The notes beneath the pieces were generated by a model. That model was not told the origin of the DNA. It ran no database searches and worked only from the letters and a program-made list of their open reading frames with translations. Shown one piece after another: positions 1 through 6,631 of a DNA stretch of 20,467 nt. Each line of letters opens with the position of its first letter. Position 1 is the stretch's first letter. The translations under genes and the position numbers were made by a program. This DNA comes from JADGHQ01 sp045805385 (GTDB taxonomy: Bacteria; Actinomycetota; Thermoleophilia; Solirubrobacterales; Thermoleophilaceae), in NCBI GenBank assembly GCA_045805385.1, contig JBJMLG010000210.1, forward strand, positions 1 to 20,467. Direction: 5' to 3'.

Positions 1-632
1 AACGAGAACACGCCGCTGCCCGCGCCCACCACGGCGAGCCGGCGCCTGCGTGCGAGGGCCGCCATCGATCCGTCGCTCGAATAGGCGGTATCCGGCCCGT
101 AGAAGTAGCCGTACCGGAGCACTAGGCCTTCCAGGCGCTCGTCACCCGTGACCGTGCGCTCGAGGTCCGCGACGGCACCCACCACCTCGCCGGACGGCGG
201 TGGGGCCTCGAGAAAGAGCTCGTCCTCCTCTGTCTTCAGGCCCTCACCGGTGAGCCGGTACACGAAGGCGATGCTCTGTGCGACCACGCGCCGCGCGCCC
301 GCCTCGGCCGCGGCATCCATGAGGATGCGACTCGCCTCACGGCGGAGCCGATTGGTGCCGGCGAACTGGTCGGGGCCGCCCTTCGGGTCGATAGCGCTCG
401 GCAGATCCGTGAGCTGGTTGATGAGGACCTCCGGGCGAGCCGCCGCCACGGCGCGCTTCACCTCGTCGGCGTCGAACACGTCGCCCACCACCGGCTCGGC
501 GCCCATTGCGCGAATGTCGTCCGCACGCGCCTCGCTGCGCGTGCCGCCGGTCACTTCGTGCCCTGCCTCGACGAGCATCGGCACGAGCGATCTCCCGATC
601 ACACCCGCCGCTCCGGCCACGAACACCCGCAT
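1..632 (-). CDS. NAD(P)-dependent epimerase/dehydratase (atypical SDR), 3' end beyond window
   Basis: The reverse-strand reading frame is open from an ATG at 632 to the window edge, giving 210 complete codons. The N-terminus MRVFVAGAAGVIGRSLVPML is a Rossmann beta-alpha-beta with the GxxGxxG nucleotide-binding motif at residues 7-13. Further in are a QSIAFVY segment and, near the edge, LRYGYFYGPDT followed by VVGAGSGVFS. Both are typical of the NAD-dependent epimerase/dehydratase family, in which the latter precedes the substrate-domain histidine motif. A soluble cytoplasmic oxidoreductase or epimerase acting on a sugar-nucleotide or similar substrate is likely, but the substrate cannot be read. 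The catalytic YxxxK is not clearly preserved (Y followed by RLTG), as in atypical SDRs. The gene is divergent from the gene at 783 and appears to start leaderless, with a -10-like TAAGGT 8 bases before the ATG. Confidence 0.85.
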   Translation of the reverse strand, partial: MRVFVAGAAGVIGRSLVPMLVEAGHEVTGGTRSEARADDIRAMGAEPVVGDVFDADEVKRAVAAARPEVLINQLTDLPSAIDPKGGPDQFAGTNRLRREASRILMDAAAEAGARRVVAQSIAFVYRLTGEGLKTEEDELFLEAPPPSGEVVGAVADLERTVTGDERLEGLVLRYGYFYGPDTAYSSDGSMAALARRRRLAVVGAGSGVFS

Positions 633-640
633 CGGCGCGC

Positions 641-646
641 ACCTTA
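641..646 (-). promoter_or_regulatory. -10 element TAAGGT for leaderless epimerase start
   Basis: On the minus strand TAAGGT is followed by 8 bases and then the ATG at 632, so transcription would begin at or next to the start codon. There is no Shine-Dalgarno sequence. No convincing -35 box is seen at 16-18 bp. The arrangement recurs before eight other starts in the window, which supports it. Confidence 0.5.
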
Positions 647-715
647 ACCCGTCCCCGGGCTGTCGACCGGACACGTGCGGAGGCGCCATCTCCCGCGATC
701 TCGCGCGCCGCTTCG

Positions 716-743
716 TTGACTCGCTCGAACCGGGGCCTACGGC
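716..743 (+). promoter_or_regulatory. Possible sigma70-type promoter upstream of CMD-like gene
   Basis: A near-consensus -35 box TTGACT (716-721) lies 16 bp before TACGGC (738-743), a weak -10 candidate. It sits 40 bases before the ATG at 783, which has its own ribosome binding site. The poor -10 keeps confidence low. Confidence 0.3.
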
Positions 744-782
744 AGACCGGGAAGGCAACCCCCACCCCTGAGGAGAGGTCAG

Positions 783-1184
783 ATGACCACTCAGCAGCAG
801 TCCCAGTCCCGGAAGCAGGCGGCGCGGAGCGACGAGCAGCGCCAGGACACCTTGCAGCGGGTCTCCGACAACGACAGCTCGGCGTTCGAGACGCTCATGT
901 CCATCCGGATCCAGAACGTGGAGCAGTCGGGCCTCGACCCCCGCACCCACGCGCTCGTGAACCTGGGAGCGCTCGTAGCGCTCGATGCCGATCCCGCCAC
1001 CTACGTTTGGCAGATCGACCGCGCGATGGAGAACGGCTCGTCGGCGGACGAAGTGGTCGGCGCACTGGTGGCGCTCGCGCCAACTGTCGGCGTCGCCCGC
1101 ATCGTGTCGGCCGCGCCGAGCGTGGCGGCCGCTCTCGACATAGAGATCGACGACGGCAGCGGCAACGGCGGCGACTCCGGCTGA
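783..1184 (+). CDS. Carboxymuconolactone decarboxylase (CMD/AhpD-like) family protein
   Basis: This is a 133-residue protein starting at ATG 783 behind a good ribosome binding site (GAGGAGAGG, about 5 bases upstream). Residues 35-118 look like a single CMD helical domain: LDPRTHALVNLGALVAL (51-67), then a Tyr-Val-Trp-Gln helix, a GSSADEVVGALVALAPTVG segment (85-103) and a final Ala-rich helix. The AhpD CxxC redox pair is absent, so alkylhydroperoxidase activity is not expected. The activity is unknown; decarboxylase or a structural trimer role are both possible. The N-terminal 30 residues are polar and Gln-rich and the C-terminus is a Gly/Asp-rich tail, both probably disordered. It appears monocistronic, with about 115 bases before meaB and a weak GGTGC/GCACC hairpin at 1207-1229. 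Confidence 0.8.
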   Translation: MTTQQQSQSRKQAARSDEQRQDTLQRVSDNDSSAFETLMSIRIQNVEQSGLDPRTHALVNLGALVALDADPATYVWQIDRAMENGSSADEVVGALVALAPTVGVARIVSAAPSVAAALDIEIDDGSGNGGDSG

Positions 1185-1284
1185 CGTAATGCGCTGATCG
1201 TGGGCTGGTGCGCCGGTAGCGCCTGCACCGCGGCGCGGTACGCGCTAGAAGCAAATCCGAAAATCGGCTTGCCGCGGCGCGCCA

Positions 1285-1290
1285 TAGGAT
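1285..1290 (+). promoter_or_regulatory. -10 element TAGGAT for leaderless meaB
   Basis: TAGGAT is followed by 9 bases and then the meaB ATG at 1300. No Shine-Dalgarno sequence lies in those 9 bases (TCGCGCCCC), so a leaderless or near-leaderless transcript is inferred. No clear -35 box is visible. Confidence 0.5.
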
Positions 1291-1299
1291 TCGCGCCCC

Positions 1300-2259
1300 A
1301 TGGCAGCCCCCGGACGTACAGCGGCGGAGCTCAGCGAACAGCTGCTCGCCGGCGACAAGCGCGCGCTCGCGCGGGCGATCTCGCTCGTCGAGAACGACGA
1401 TCCCGAGGGCTGGGCGCTCGTCCGTGAGGTCTACCCGCGTACGGGGAACGCCGCGATGGTCGGCTTCACCGGGCCGCCCGGCGTTGGCAAATCCACGCTC
1501 ATCGGCGCGCTGGTGAAGGAGGCGCGCTCGAAGGACCGCGATGTGGCGGTGCTTTCGATCGACCCCTCCTCGCCGTTCACACAGGGCGCGCTCCTCGGCG
1601 ACCGCATCCGGCTCACCGAGCATTTCCTCGACCCCGGCGTGTTCATCCGCTCGATGGCCAGCCGCGGCTCGCTCGGCGGCCTGTCGGAGGCGACTCTCCA
1701 GGCGGCGCTGCTCATGGACGCCGCGGGCAAGCAGGACGTGTTCCTCGAGACCGTCGGCGTGGGCCAGGCGGAGGTCGACATCATCGATCACGCCGACACG
1801 GTCGTGCTCGTGCTGATGCCGGGGTCCGGTGACTCCATCCAGGCGCTGAAGGCCGGCGTGATGGAGATCCCCGACGTGATCGTGGTGAACAAGGCCGACC
1901 ACCCGCTCACCGACACCATGATCCGCGAGATCCGCGGCACGCTCTCGCTCGCCCCGCAGGGCGACTGGCGCGTGCCGATCGTGCGCACCGAGGCAGCCCG
2001 CGGCGAGGGCGTCGACGAGCTGGCCGAGAAGATCCGCGAGCATCGCGAGCACATCCGCGAGGCGGGCACGCTCGAGGAGCGGCGGCGGCGGAACCTGATG
2101 AACGAGGTGATCGGCCTCGCGGCCTACCGGATGCGCCGCGGGCTGGAGGAGCAGGTGCGCGAGGACGACGAGGTGCAGGCGCTGCTCGACGAGGTGGTCG
2201 CGCGGCGCATCGATCCCGCCACGGCGGCCACGAAGCTGCTCGAACGCCGGGCCGAGTAG
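1300..2259 (+). CDS. meaB: MeaB/ArgK-family GTPase, chaperone of B12-dependent acyl-CoA mutase
   Basis: This 319-residue P-loop GTPase of the G3E/MeaB family is of normal length. Visible motifs are Walker A GPPGVGKS (58-65), DPSSPF (88-93), DRIR (101-104), the family hallmark ETVGVGQ (150-156) and the guanine-specificity NKAD (197-200). The C-terminal helices (about 245-319) match the MeaB dimerisation region. MeaB proteins load adenosylcobalamin into, and protect, methylmalonyl-CoA-type mutases by GTP-dependent gating. Here the only mutase in sight is the large subunit starting at 19823, about 17.5 kb away, rather than an adjacent gene. The start is the ATG at 1300: it gives the usual N-terminus and is preceded by a -10-like TAGGAT. 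The next gene begins 22 bases after the stop and may be cotranscribed. Confidence 0.95.
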   Translation: MAAPGRTAAELSEQLLAGDKRALARAISLVENDDPEGWALVREVYPRTGNAAMVGFTGPPGVGKSTLIGALVKEARSKDRDVAVLSIDPSSPFTQGALLGDRIRLTEHFLDPGVFIRSMASRGSLGGLSEATLQAALLMDAAGKQDVFLETVGVGQAEVDIIDHADTVVLVLMPGSGDSIQALKAGVMEIPDVIVVNKADHPLTDTMIREIRGTLSLAPQGDWRVPIVRTEAARGEGVDELAEKIREHREHIREAGTLEERRRRNLMNEVIGLAAYRMRRGLEEQVREDDEVQALLDEVVARRIDPATAATKLLERRAE

Positions 2260-2281
2260 AAGCCCCTGGGATCATGAGGGC

Positions 2282-2617
2282 GTGCTGGCGCTTCTGATCG
2301 CCCTCGCCGCGAGCAGCGGGATATCGGGCACGGTCGCGACCGCGCCCACCTGTCCTGTAGAGCGCTTACCGCCCGATCCGTCGTGCGCGCCGCGGCGTCT
2401 GGCCGGCGCCGAGGTGACCGTGGTACGCCGCCACAGGCGCGTGGCCACGACGCACTCCGACTCCGATGGGCGCTTCCGCCTCTCTCTCGCCCCGGGTCGC
2501 TACGTGGTGCGAGCCTCGACCGGCCATGCTCTGCCGCGGCCGGAGACCCGCGTCGTGAGGGTCAGGCGCGGCAAGGTGGCTCGCGTGCGCATGGTGCTCG
2601 ACAGCGGCATCCGCTGA
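2282..2617 (+). CDS. Small secreted carboxypeptidase-regulatory-like (beta-sandwich) protein
   Basis: A 111-residue protein beginning at GTG 2282 with a short hydrophobic stretch (residues 1-15) that looks like a signal peptide. The rest resembles the carboxypeptidase-regulatory-like/CNA-B fold: GISGTV, then PTCPVERLPPDPSC with two cysteines that could form a disulphide, LAGAEVTVVRR, SDSDGRFRLSLAPGRYVVRAS, and a final beta-strand region with VVRVRRGKVARVRMVL. Such domains are usually exported and structural or adhesive. No catalytic residues are seen. The ATG at 2274 is in another frame. The gene lies 22 bases after meaB and ends one base before the convergent membrane protein gene. Function in the cell is unknown. 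Confidence 0.7.
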   Translation: MLALLIALAASSGISGTVATAPTCPVERLPPDPSCAPRRLAGAEVTVVRRHRRVATTHSDSDGRFRLSLAPGRYVVRASTGHALPRPETRVVRVRRGKVARVRMVLDSGIR

Positions 2618-2618
2618 G

Positions 2619-4010
2619 CTACCCGGAGTATGTGAGGCGGCTCGCGCCCGCGCTCCTGCGCGACCGGCGGGCCTCTCGCACGACGAGAGCGAGCAGCGCG
2701 ACGCCCACCGCGGCGGCGAGCACGTCGGAGTACACGTCACCGCCGAAGTACGGCCAGGCCTTCACGAGCGGCCCCCAGGGCGCGTCGGGGCGCCCGAGCG
2801 CGAGCGCCGAGCCGCCTGTACGCGCGTCCACGTAGAGCCACACGGACGCCGCGCCCGTGAGTGTCGACAGCAGCAGGCCGATGCGCGGCGCGTGTCTCAG
2901 CCCCAGCGCGACGAGCGGCACCAGCAACGGCAGGGCCGGGAGCAGATGGCGGCCCGGGAACCAGAACCCGAACATCGTCGGGGCGAGGAACGCCGCCACG
3001 AGGAGCTGCGCACCGGCCGCAGCCGCGCAGAGCGCGCCGCAGCGCTCCATCTGCGCGTAGCCCGGCAGGCCGACGCTGAGCCGGTCGCGCCTGCCGCGCC
3101 AGAGCAGCCACAGCCCGTAGAAGCCGAGAAGGAACACGGGTGCCCAGCGGAGCAGCCCAAACTCGCGGTCGAGGAACAGGGCGACAAGCCTGTAGGCGCG
3201 GTCGAGGTAGTCGCCTGCCGAGCTTGCGCCGGTGGCCGTCTCGCCCTTGAAGTCCGCGGCGTAGGGCGTCACGCCGCCGTAGACGCCCTCGTTCACCCCT
3301 ACGTACATCGCCACGCTGAAGGCGGCGAGCTCCGCGGACAGCACCGCGAGCATGTTCCGGCGCTGCCGGCGGAGCGCCCAGAACGCATAGGCACCGATCA
3401 CAACTCCCGGAACCACCAGCTTCGTGCCGAGCCACGGAAGCGCGCCCAGGAGCGCGAAGCATGCGAATGCCGCCGGCCGCGTGGGCCGCTCCCTCAGCCT
3501 CAGCGCCAGCAGGGCCGCGCCTGCGAGACATGCCGCGCCCGGCAGCTCGGGGTAAACGGCGGTGCCGTACGCGAGCAGCGGGGGAGAGAGGCCGCCCGCG
3601 AGCGCCGCGCCGATCGCCCAGGGATCGGGCGCTATCCGCAGCGCAAGCAGGTACGCCAGGGCGCCCGCGAGCGCCGCGATCGCCGCGAGGAACAGCTCGA
3701 CGGCCTTGGCCCCGCCGATCGCGAATGCCGGCGCGATCAGTATCGGCACGCCCACGCCGTGCGGCTCGTTGAGCGCGCCCTTCACAGTCCGGCCGTGGCG
3801 GTCCAGCACGTAGGGATAGAAGGAGTCGTAGGAGCGCAGCCCGTACTGGTTCTGCACGTCGAGATCGCCGTCGTCGACCAGCGACTGCGCCGCGAGCAGG
3901 TAATGGGGCTCGTCGCCGCCGTAGTCAGAGCTGCCGAACGCATGAAGCCCCAGCGTGGCCGCGTACGCCGCGAACAGGAGCAGCCAGACGAGCGCGGCGC
4001 GGCGCTTCAC
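2619..4010 (-). CDS. Polytopic membrane protein, GT-C/GT39-like (putative glycosyltransferase)
   Basis: From GTG 4010 this is a 463-residue integral membrane protein with roughly ten hydrophobic segments separated by short Arg-rich loops. After the first membrane helix the extracytoplasmic loop contains SSDYGGDEPHYLLAAQSL, with the acidic pair D33-E34. This is like the metal/lipid-phosphate-binding acidic motif of GT39/PMT and ArnT-type GT-C glycosyltransferases that use polyprenyl-phosphate sugars. Donor and acceptor are unknown. The frame stays open to a GTG at 4028, six codons further upstream. I prefer 4010 because it gives a normal signal-anchor start (MKRRAALVW) and overlaps the stop of the small upstream ORF as GTGA. 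It is convergent with the 2282 gene, with one base between them. Confidence 0.75.
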   Translation of the reverse strand: MKRRAALVWLLLFAAYAATLGLHAFGSSDYGGDEPHYLLAAQSLVDDGDLDVQNQYGLRSYDSFYPYVLDRHGRTVKGALNEPHGVGVPILIAPAFAIGGAKAVELFLAAIAALAGALAYLLALRIAPDPWAIGAALAGGLSPPLLAYGTAVYPELPGAACLAGAALLALRLRERPTRPAAFACFALLGALPWLGTKLVVPGVVIGAYAFWALRRQRRNMLAVLSAELAAFSVAMYVGVNEGVYGGVTPYAADFKGETATGASSAGDYLDRAYRLVALFLDREFGLLRWAPVFLLGFYGLWLLWRGRRDRLSVGLPGYAQMERCGALCAAAAGAQLLVAAFLAPTMFGFWFPGRHLLPALPLLVPLVALGLRHAPRIGLLLSTLTGAASVWLYVDARTGGSALALGRPDAPWGPLVKAWPYFGGDVYSDVLAAAVGVALLALVVREARRSRRSAGASRLTYSG

Positions 4011-4048
4011 TCCGCGCCCCGGCCGCACGGGGTCGTGCAGGGTTCCAT
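4007..4048 (-). CDS. Putative 13-residue leaderless upstream ORF coupled to GT-C gene
   Basis: On the minus strand an ATG at 4048 opens a 14-codon frame that reads MEPCTTPCGRGAE then TGA at 4009-4007. The ATG lies 9 bases after a -10-like TAGGCT. Its stop overlaps the GTG at 4010 as GTGA, the classic arrangement for termination-reinitiation coupling. No database-recognisable peptide. It could be a leader peptide, or simply a by-product of where the promoter sits; coding is inferred only from the promoter spacing and the overlap. Confidence 0.35.
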   Translation of the reverse strand: MEPCTTPCGRGAE

Positions 4049-4057
4049 AAGCACGTC

Positions 4058-4063
4058 AGCCTA
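4058..4063 (-). promoter_or_regulatory. -10 element TAGGCT upstream of the uORF/GT-C gene
   Basis: TAGGCT on the minus strand is followed by GACGTGCTT and then ATG 4048, the same 7-10-base spacing seen at other starts in the window. The divergent LysM gene starts 75 bases away on the other strand. Confidence 0.45.
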
Positions 4064-4138
4064 AGAGGAGCAGCGGGGGAGTCACGCGAAGGCGGTCGCA
4101 TCAATACCGCTGACTTCGACGCCCGGGAGGCCGTCCGG

Positions 4139-5068
4139 ATGCGCATTCCCATGAAGCTGCTCATTTCGAGCGTGGCCGCCGCGGCTGCGCTGGCCGTGCT
4201 GCCCGCGGGCGCCGGCGCCTACGTCTCGCACACCGTTGCCCCAGGCGAGACGCTCTGGGGCATTGCCGCCGCGAACAACTTCACGACGCGCTCGCTGGCC
4301 GCCTACAACGGGCTTTCGCCGGATTCGAACGTGGTGCTCGGGACGAACATCAAGATTCCATCGGTGCCCGAAGCGGCGTCCGCGCTTCAGGGCGCCGGCG
4401 TGAGCACGCAGGGCGGTGGGACAGGGCCGGCCGTGAGCTCCCCCGGGCCGAGCGGCTCCTACATCGTGCGCCCCGGCGACAGCCTGACCGCGATCGCGTC
4501 CCAGAGCGGCATAGCGGTGAGCCAGCTCGCCTGGATGAACGGCCTCGACCCGGACAACCCGCTCCTCATCGGCACGGTGCTGAAGCTGCCGACCGAGGCG
4601 CCGCTCGCGCAAGTGCCCGAGCAGGCGCCGGCGCAGCGCGTGGTGCCGAACGCGAACCCGCATCCCACGAACGAGCGCGTGAGTGGGGGCACGATCGACC
4701 AGATAGCCGCCGCTCACGGCGTGCCGGCTTCGCTGGCGAAGGCGATCGCGTGGCAGGAGAGCGGCTGGAACAACTCGATGGTGTCCGACGCCAATGCGCG
4801 CGGGGTGATGCAGATCATGCCCGGCACCTGGGACTGGATCAATCGCAACCTGGCGAGCGCCCAGCTCAACCCGAACTCGGCGATCGAGAACGTGCACGCG
4901 GGCGTGCTCTACCTGGGCCAGCTGCTGCACGACACCGGCGGCGACGTGCCGACCGCGGTCGCGTCCTATTACCAGGGGCTCGGCTCGGTGCAGCAACGCG
5001 GCATGTACGACGACACGAAGCAGTACGTGAACAGCGTCTTGTCCCTCAAGGCGAGGTTCGGCGGCTGA
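4139..5068 (+). CDS. Secreted LysM-LysM lytic transglycosylase (SLT domain)
   Basis: This 309-residue exported peptidoglycan enzyme has a Sec signal peptide at residues 1-27 (hydrophobic Ala/Leu core, AGAGA end). LysM 1 follows at about 28-74 (HTVAPGETLWGIAAANN...), a Gly/Ser/Pro linker, LysM 2 at about 107-151 (YIVRPGDSLTAIASQSG...), a Pro/Ala linker, and an SLT/goose-lysozyme-like domain at about 185-300. The presumed catalytic Glu207 is in AWQESGWN, followed by ARGVMQIMPGTW (220-231) and a later YYQG motif. LysM domains bind N-acetylglucosamine glycan, and the SLT domain would cleave MurNAc-GlcNAc bonds non-hydrolytically. ATG 4139 is chosen because GGGAGG sits 8 bases upstream; the in-frame ATG at 4151 is too far from it. 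The downstream gene has its own promoter candidate. Confidence 0.92.
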   Translation: MRIPMKLLISSVAAAAALAVLPAGAGAYVSHTVAPGETLWGIAAANNFTTRSLAAYNGLSPDSNVVLGTNIKIPSVPEAASALQGAGVSTQGGGTGPAVSSPGPSGSYIVRPGDSLTAIASQSGIAVSQLAWMNGLDPDNPLLIGTVLKLPTEAPLAQVPEQAPAQRVVPNANPHPTNERVSGGTIDQIAAAHGVPASLAKAIAWQESGWNNSMVSDANARGVMQIMPGTWDWINRNLASAQLNPNSAIENVHAGVLYLGQLLHDTGGDVPTAVASYYQGLGSVQQRGMYDDTKQYVNSVLSLKARFGG

Positions 5069-5082
5069 CTTTCGACAAACCG

Positions 5083-5111
5083 GCGACAAAAAACCAATTC
5101 GCGGGTACTGT
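5083..5111 (+). promoter_or_regulatory. Promoter candidate upstream of the 98-residue protein
   Basis: GCGACA (5083-5088), a partial -35 match, lies 17 bp before TACTGT (5106-5111). An unusually A-rich patch (CAAAAAACCAATTC) lies between them. A start about 7 bases later would leave a 10-base leader before GTG 5128. Confidence 0.4.
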
Positions 5112-5127
5112 TCCTGCCGGGGGACCG

Positions 5128-5424
5128 GTGAGTACACCGTTGGAGCAGACCGAGCAGGTCCAGCTGCCACACGATGAGCGGGAAGTCGTGCTGCGGGTGA
5201 ACTTCGACGACCGCGATCACGACGACTGCGTGTACGCGTCCCTGCGATTCATGCGCGGCCCGCGTCACCCGCACGCCGGGGAGTGGGTCTACCTGCTCGA
5301 CGACCACGGCCGAGGCTGCCTCGGGCGCGTGGAGTCGGTACGCGGCTGGGCGGCGCGCATCGTTCCGCAGTGGGCGGAGCTCACGGGCGGCGTGGACCTC
5401 GGCCCGCCGGCCGAGACGCTCTAG
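5128..5424 (+). CDS. Conserved-looking small protein of unknown function
   Basis: A 98-residue soluble, acidic protein starting MSTPLEQTEQVQLPHDEREV at GTG 5128, with GGGGGA just upstream as a weak ribosome binding site. It has no signal peptide or membrane helix. Visible segments are VVLRVNFDDRDHDDCVYASLRFMRG, GEWVYLLDDHGRGCLGRVESVRG and a Trp-rich WAARIVPQWAEL. The strand-rich middle with repeated Gly and Trp suggests a small beta-barrel, but I do not recognise the family. The promoter candidate at 5083-5111 supports independent expression. It converges on the acyl-CoA dehydrogenase: both stops are formed by one CTAG palindrome at 5421-5424. Coding is supported by the position of the start and strong third-position GC. 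Confidence 0.65.
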   Translation: MSTPLEQTEQVQLPHDEREVVLRVNFDDRDHDDCVYASLRFMRGPRHPHAGEWVYLLDDHGRGCLGRVESVRGWAARIVPQWAELTGGVDLGPPAETL

Positions 5425-6569
5425 GCGCCGAGCGCCCGCGCGATCACCATCTGCTGCACCTCGTCGGTGCCCTCGCCGATGGTGAGGATCTTGGCGTCGC
5501 GGTAGAAGCGGCACACCGGGTACTCCTCGATGTAGCCGTAGCCGCCGTGGATCTGCACGGCCTCCTCGGCGGCACGCACCGCCAGCCGGCCCGTCTTCAG
5601 CTTGGCCTTCGCCGCGGTCAGCGAGAAGTTCCGCTTCTGATCTTTCTCCCAGGCCGCCCGGTAGGTGAGCAGGCGCGCGGCCTCGAGCTCCGTCGCCATG
5701 TCGGCGAGCTTCGCCTGGATGGCCTGGAACTTGGCGATCGGCTGCCCGAACGCGCGCCTCTCCTTCGCGTAGGCGAGCGCCTCGTCGAGCGCGCCCTGAG
5801 CGAGGCCCACGCCCATGGCGGCCACGCCGATGCGGCCGCCGTCGAGCGTCTGCAGGAACTGCTTGAAGCCCTGCCCGCGCGGGCCGAGCAGGTTCTCCTC
5901 CGGCACGCGGCAGTCGTCGAACGCGAGCGGATGCGTGTCGGACGCGTTCCAGCCCATCTTGCGGTAGGGCGGCTCCACGTTGTATCCGGGCGTGCCGTTC
6001 TCGACCATGATGTTCGAGGTCTCGCCCTCGCCCGTGCGCGCGGTGATGGTCACGCCGCCCGAGATCTCGGTGCCCGAGTTGGTGATGAACTGCTTGGCGC
6101 CGTTCACGAGCCAGTGGCCGTCCTCGAGCTGCGCTGTCGTGCGGACGTTGCCCGCGTCGGAGCCGGCCTCCGGCTCGGTGAGCCCGAACGCCCACAGCCG
6201 CCTGCCGCTCGCGAGCTCGGGCATCAGCCGCTCCTTCTGGTCGTCCGAGCCGAACGCATAGATGGGCCACGTGCCGAGCGACGTGTGCGCGGCGACCGTG
6301 ATCGCCACGCTCGAGTCGACTCGCGCCAGCTCCTCGATTGCGATCGCGTACGACAGGTTGTCGGCGCCGCCGCCTCCGTACTCCTGCGGATAGGGGATGC
6401 CCATCAGCCCGAGGCCGGCGAGCTGCTCCACGATCTCGTAGGGGAAGCGATGCTCGCGGTCCAGATCGCCCGCGACCGGGCGCACCTCCTGATCCGCGAA
6501 CTCGCGCACCAGGCGCTGGATGTCGCGCTGCTCGTCTGTGAGGTCGAAGTCCATGCGGGGCGGCGGCAT
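5421..6569 (-). CDS. Acyl-CoA dehydrogenase (FAD-dependent)
   Basis: From ATG 6569 this is a 382-residue acyl-CoA dehydrogenase of standard length. Domain order is canonical: N-terminal helical domain (about 6-120, MDFDLTDEQRDIQRLVREFA), middle beta domain with AFGLTEPEAGSD (127-138) and WLVNGAKQFITN (153-164), and C-terminal helical domain with ERRAFGQPIAKFQAIQ (270-285) and QIHGGYGYIEEYPVCRFYRD. Glu366 in TIGEGTDE is at the position of the catalytic base of short/medium-chain enzymes. It should convert an acyl-CoA to its 2,3-enoyl-CoA and pass electrons to ETF. The exact chain length or branching is not readable; short or branched chain is plausible. ATG 6554 (MDFDL) is an alternative start. 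Neither start has a Shine-Dalgarno sequence, and the strong hairpin at 6580-6607 ends 10 bases before ATG 6569. Confidence 0.93.
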   Translation of the reverse strand: MPPPRMDFDLTDEQRDIQRLVREFADQEVRPVAGDLDREHRFPYEIVEQLAGLGLMGIPYPQEYGGGGADNLSYAIAIEELARVDSSVAITVAAHTSLGTWPIYAFGSDDQKERLMPELASGRRLWAFGLTEPEAGSDAGNVRTTAQLEDGHWLVNGAKQFITNSGTEISGGVTITARTGEGETSNIMVENGTPGYNVEPPYRKMGWNASDTHPLAFDDCRVPEENLLGPRGQGFKQFLQTLDGGRIGVAAMGVGLAQGALDEALAYAKERRAFGQPIAKFQAIQAKLADMATELEAARLLTYRAAWEKDQKRNFSLTAAKAKLKTGRLAVRAAEEAVQIHGGYGYIEEYPVCRFYRDAKILTIGEGTDEVQQMVIARALGA

Positions 6570-6579
6570 GGTACAGACG

Positions 6580-6607
6580 CGGCGGCCCCGCCGGAGCGGG
6601 GCCGCCG
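6580..6607 (-). terminator. 12-bp perfect GC hairpin with UNCG-type loop between two genes
   Basis: CGGCGGCCCCGC pairs perfectly with GCGGGGCCGCCG around a 4-base loop. Read on the minus strand the loop is TCCG closed by C-G, that is C(UCCG)G in RNA, a member of the stable UNCG tetraloops. It lies 24 bases after the PhoX-like stop and 10 bases before the acyl-CoA dehydrogenase ATG, both on the minus strand. There is no U-tract, so intrinsic termination of the classical kind is uncertain. It may instead protect a 3' end or limit downstream translation. Confidence 0.6.
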
Positions 6608-6631
6608 GTCTCTCTTCGCTGTCCTCGGCTC

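Noticed and set aside
783..1184. AhpD-type peroxidase call for the CMD-like gene
   Set aside because: No CxxC pair or catalytic His of AhpD is present; only the general CMD fold is supported.
1207..1229. Hairpin after the CMD gene as terminator
   Set aside because: Only a 5-bp GGTGC/GCACC stem with a bulge and no U-tract; similar short stems are common by chance in this GC-rich sequence.
2892..4064. A 390-codon plus-strand frame opposite the GT-C membrane gene
   Set aside because: Composition is Arg/Glu/Gln-rich with no domain, and the opposite strand encodes an obvious multi-helix membrane protein.
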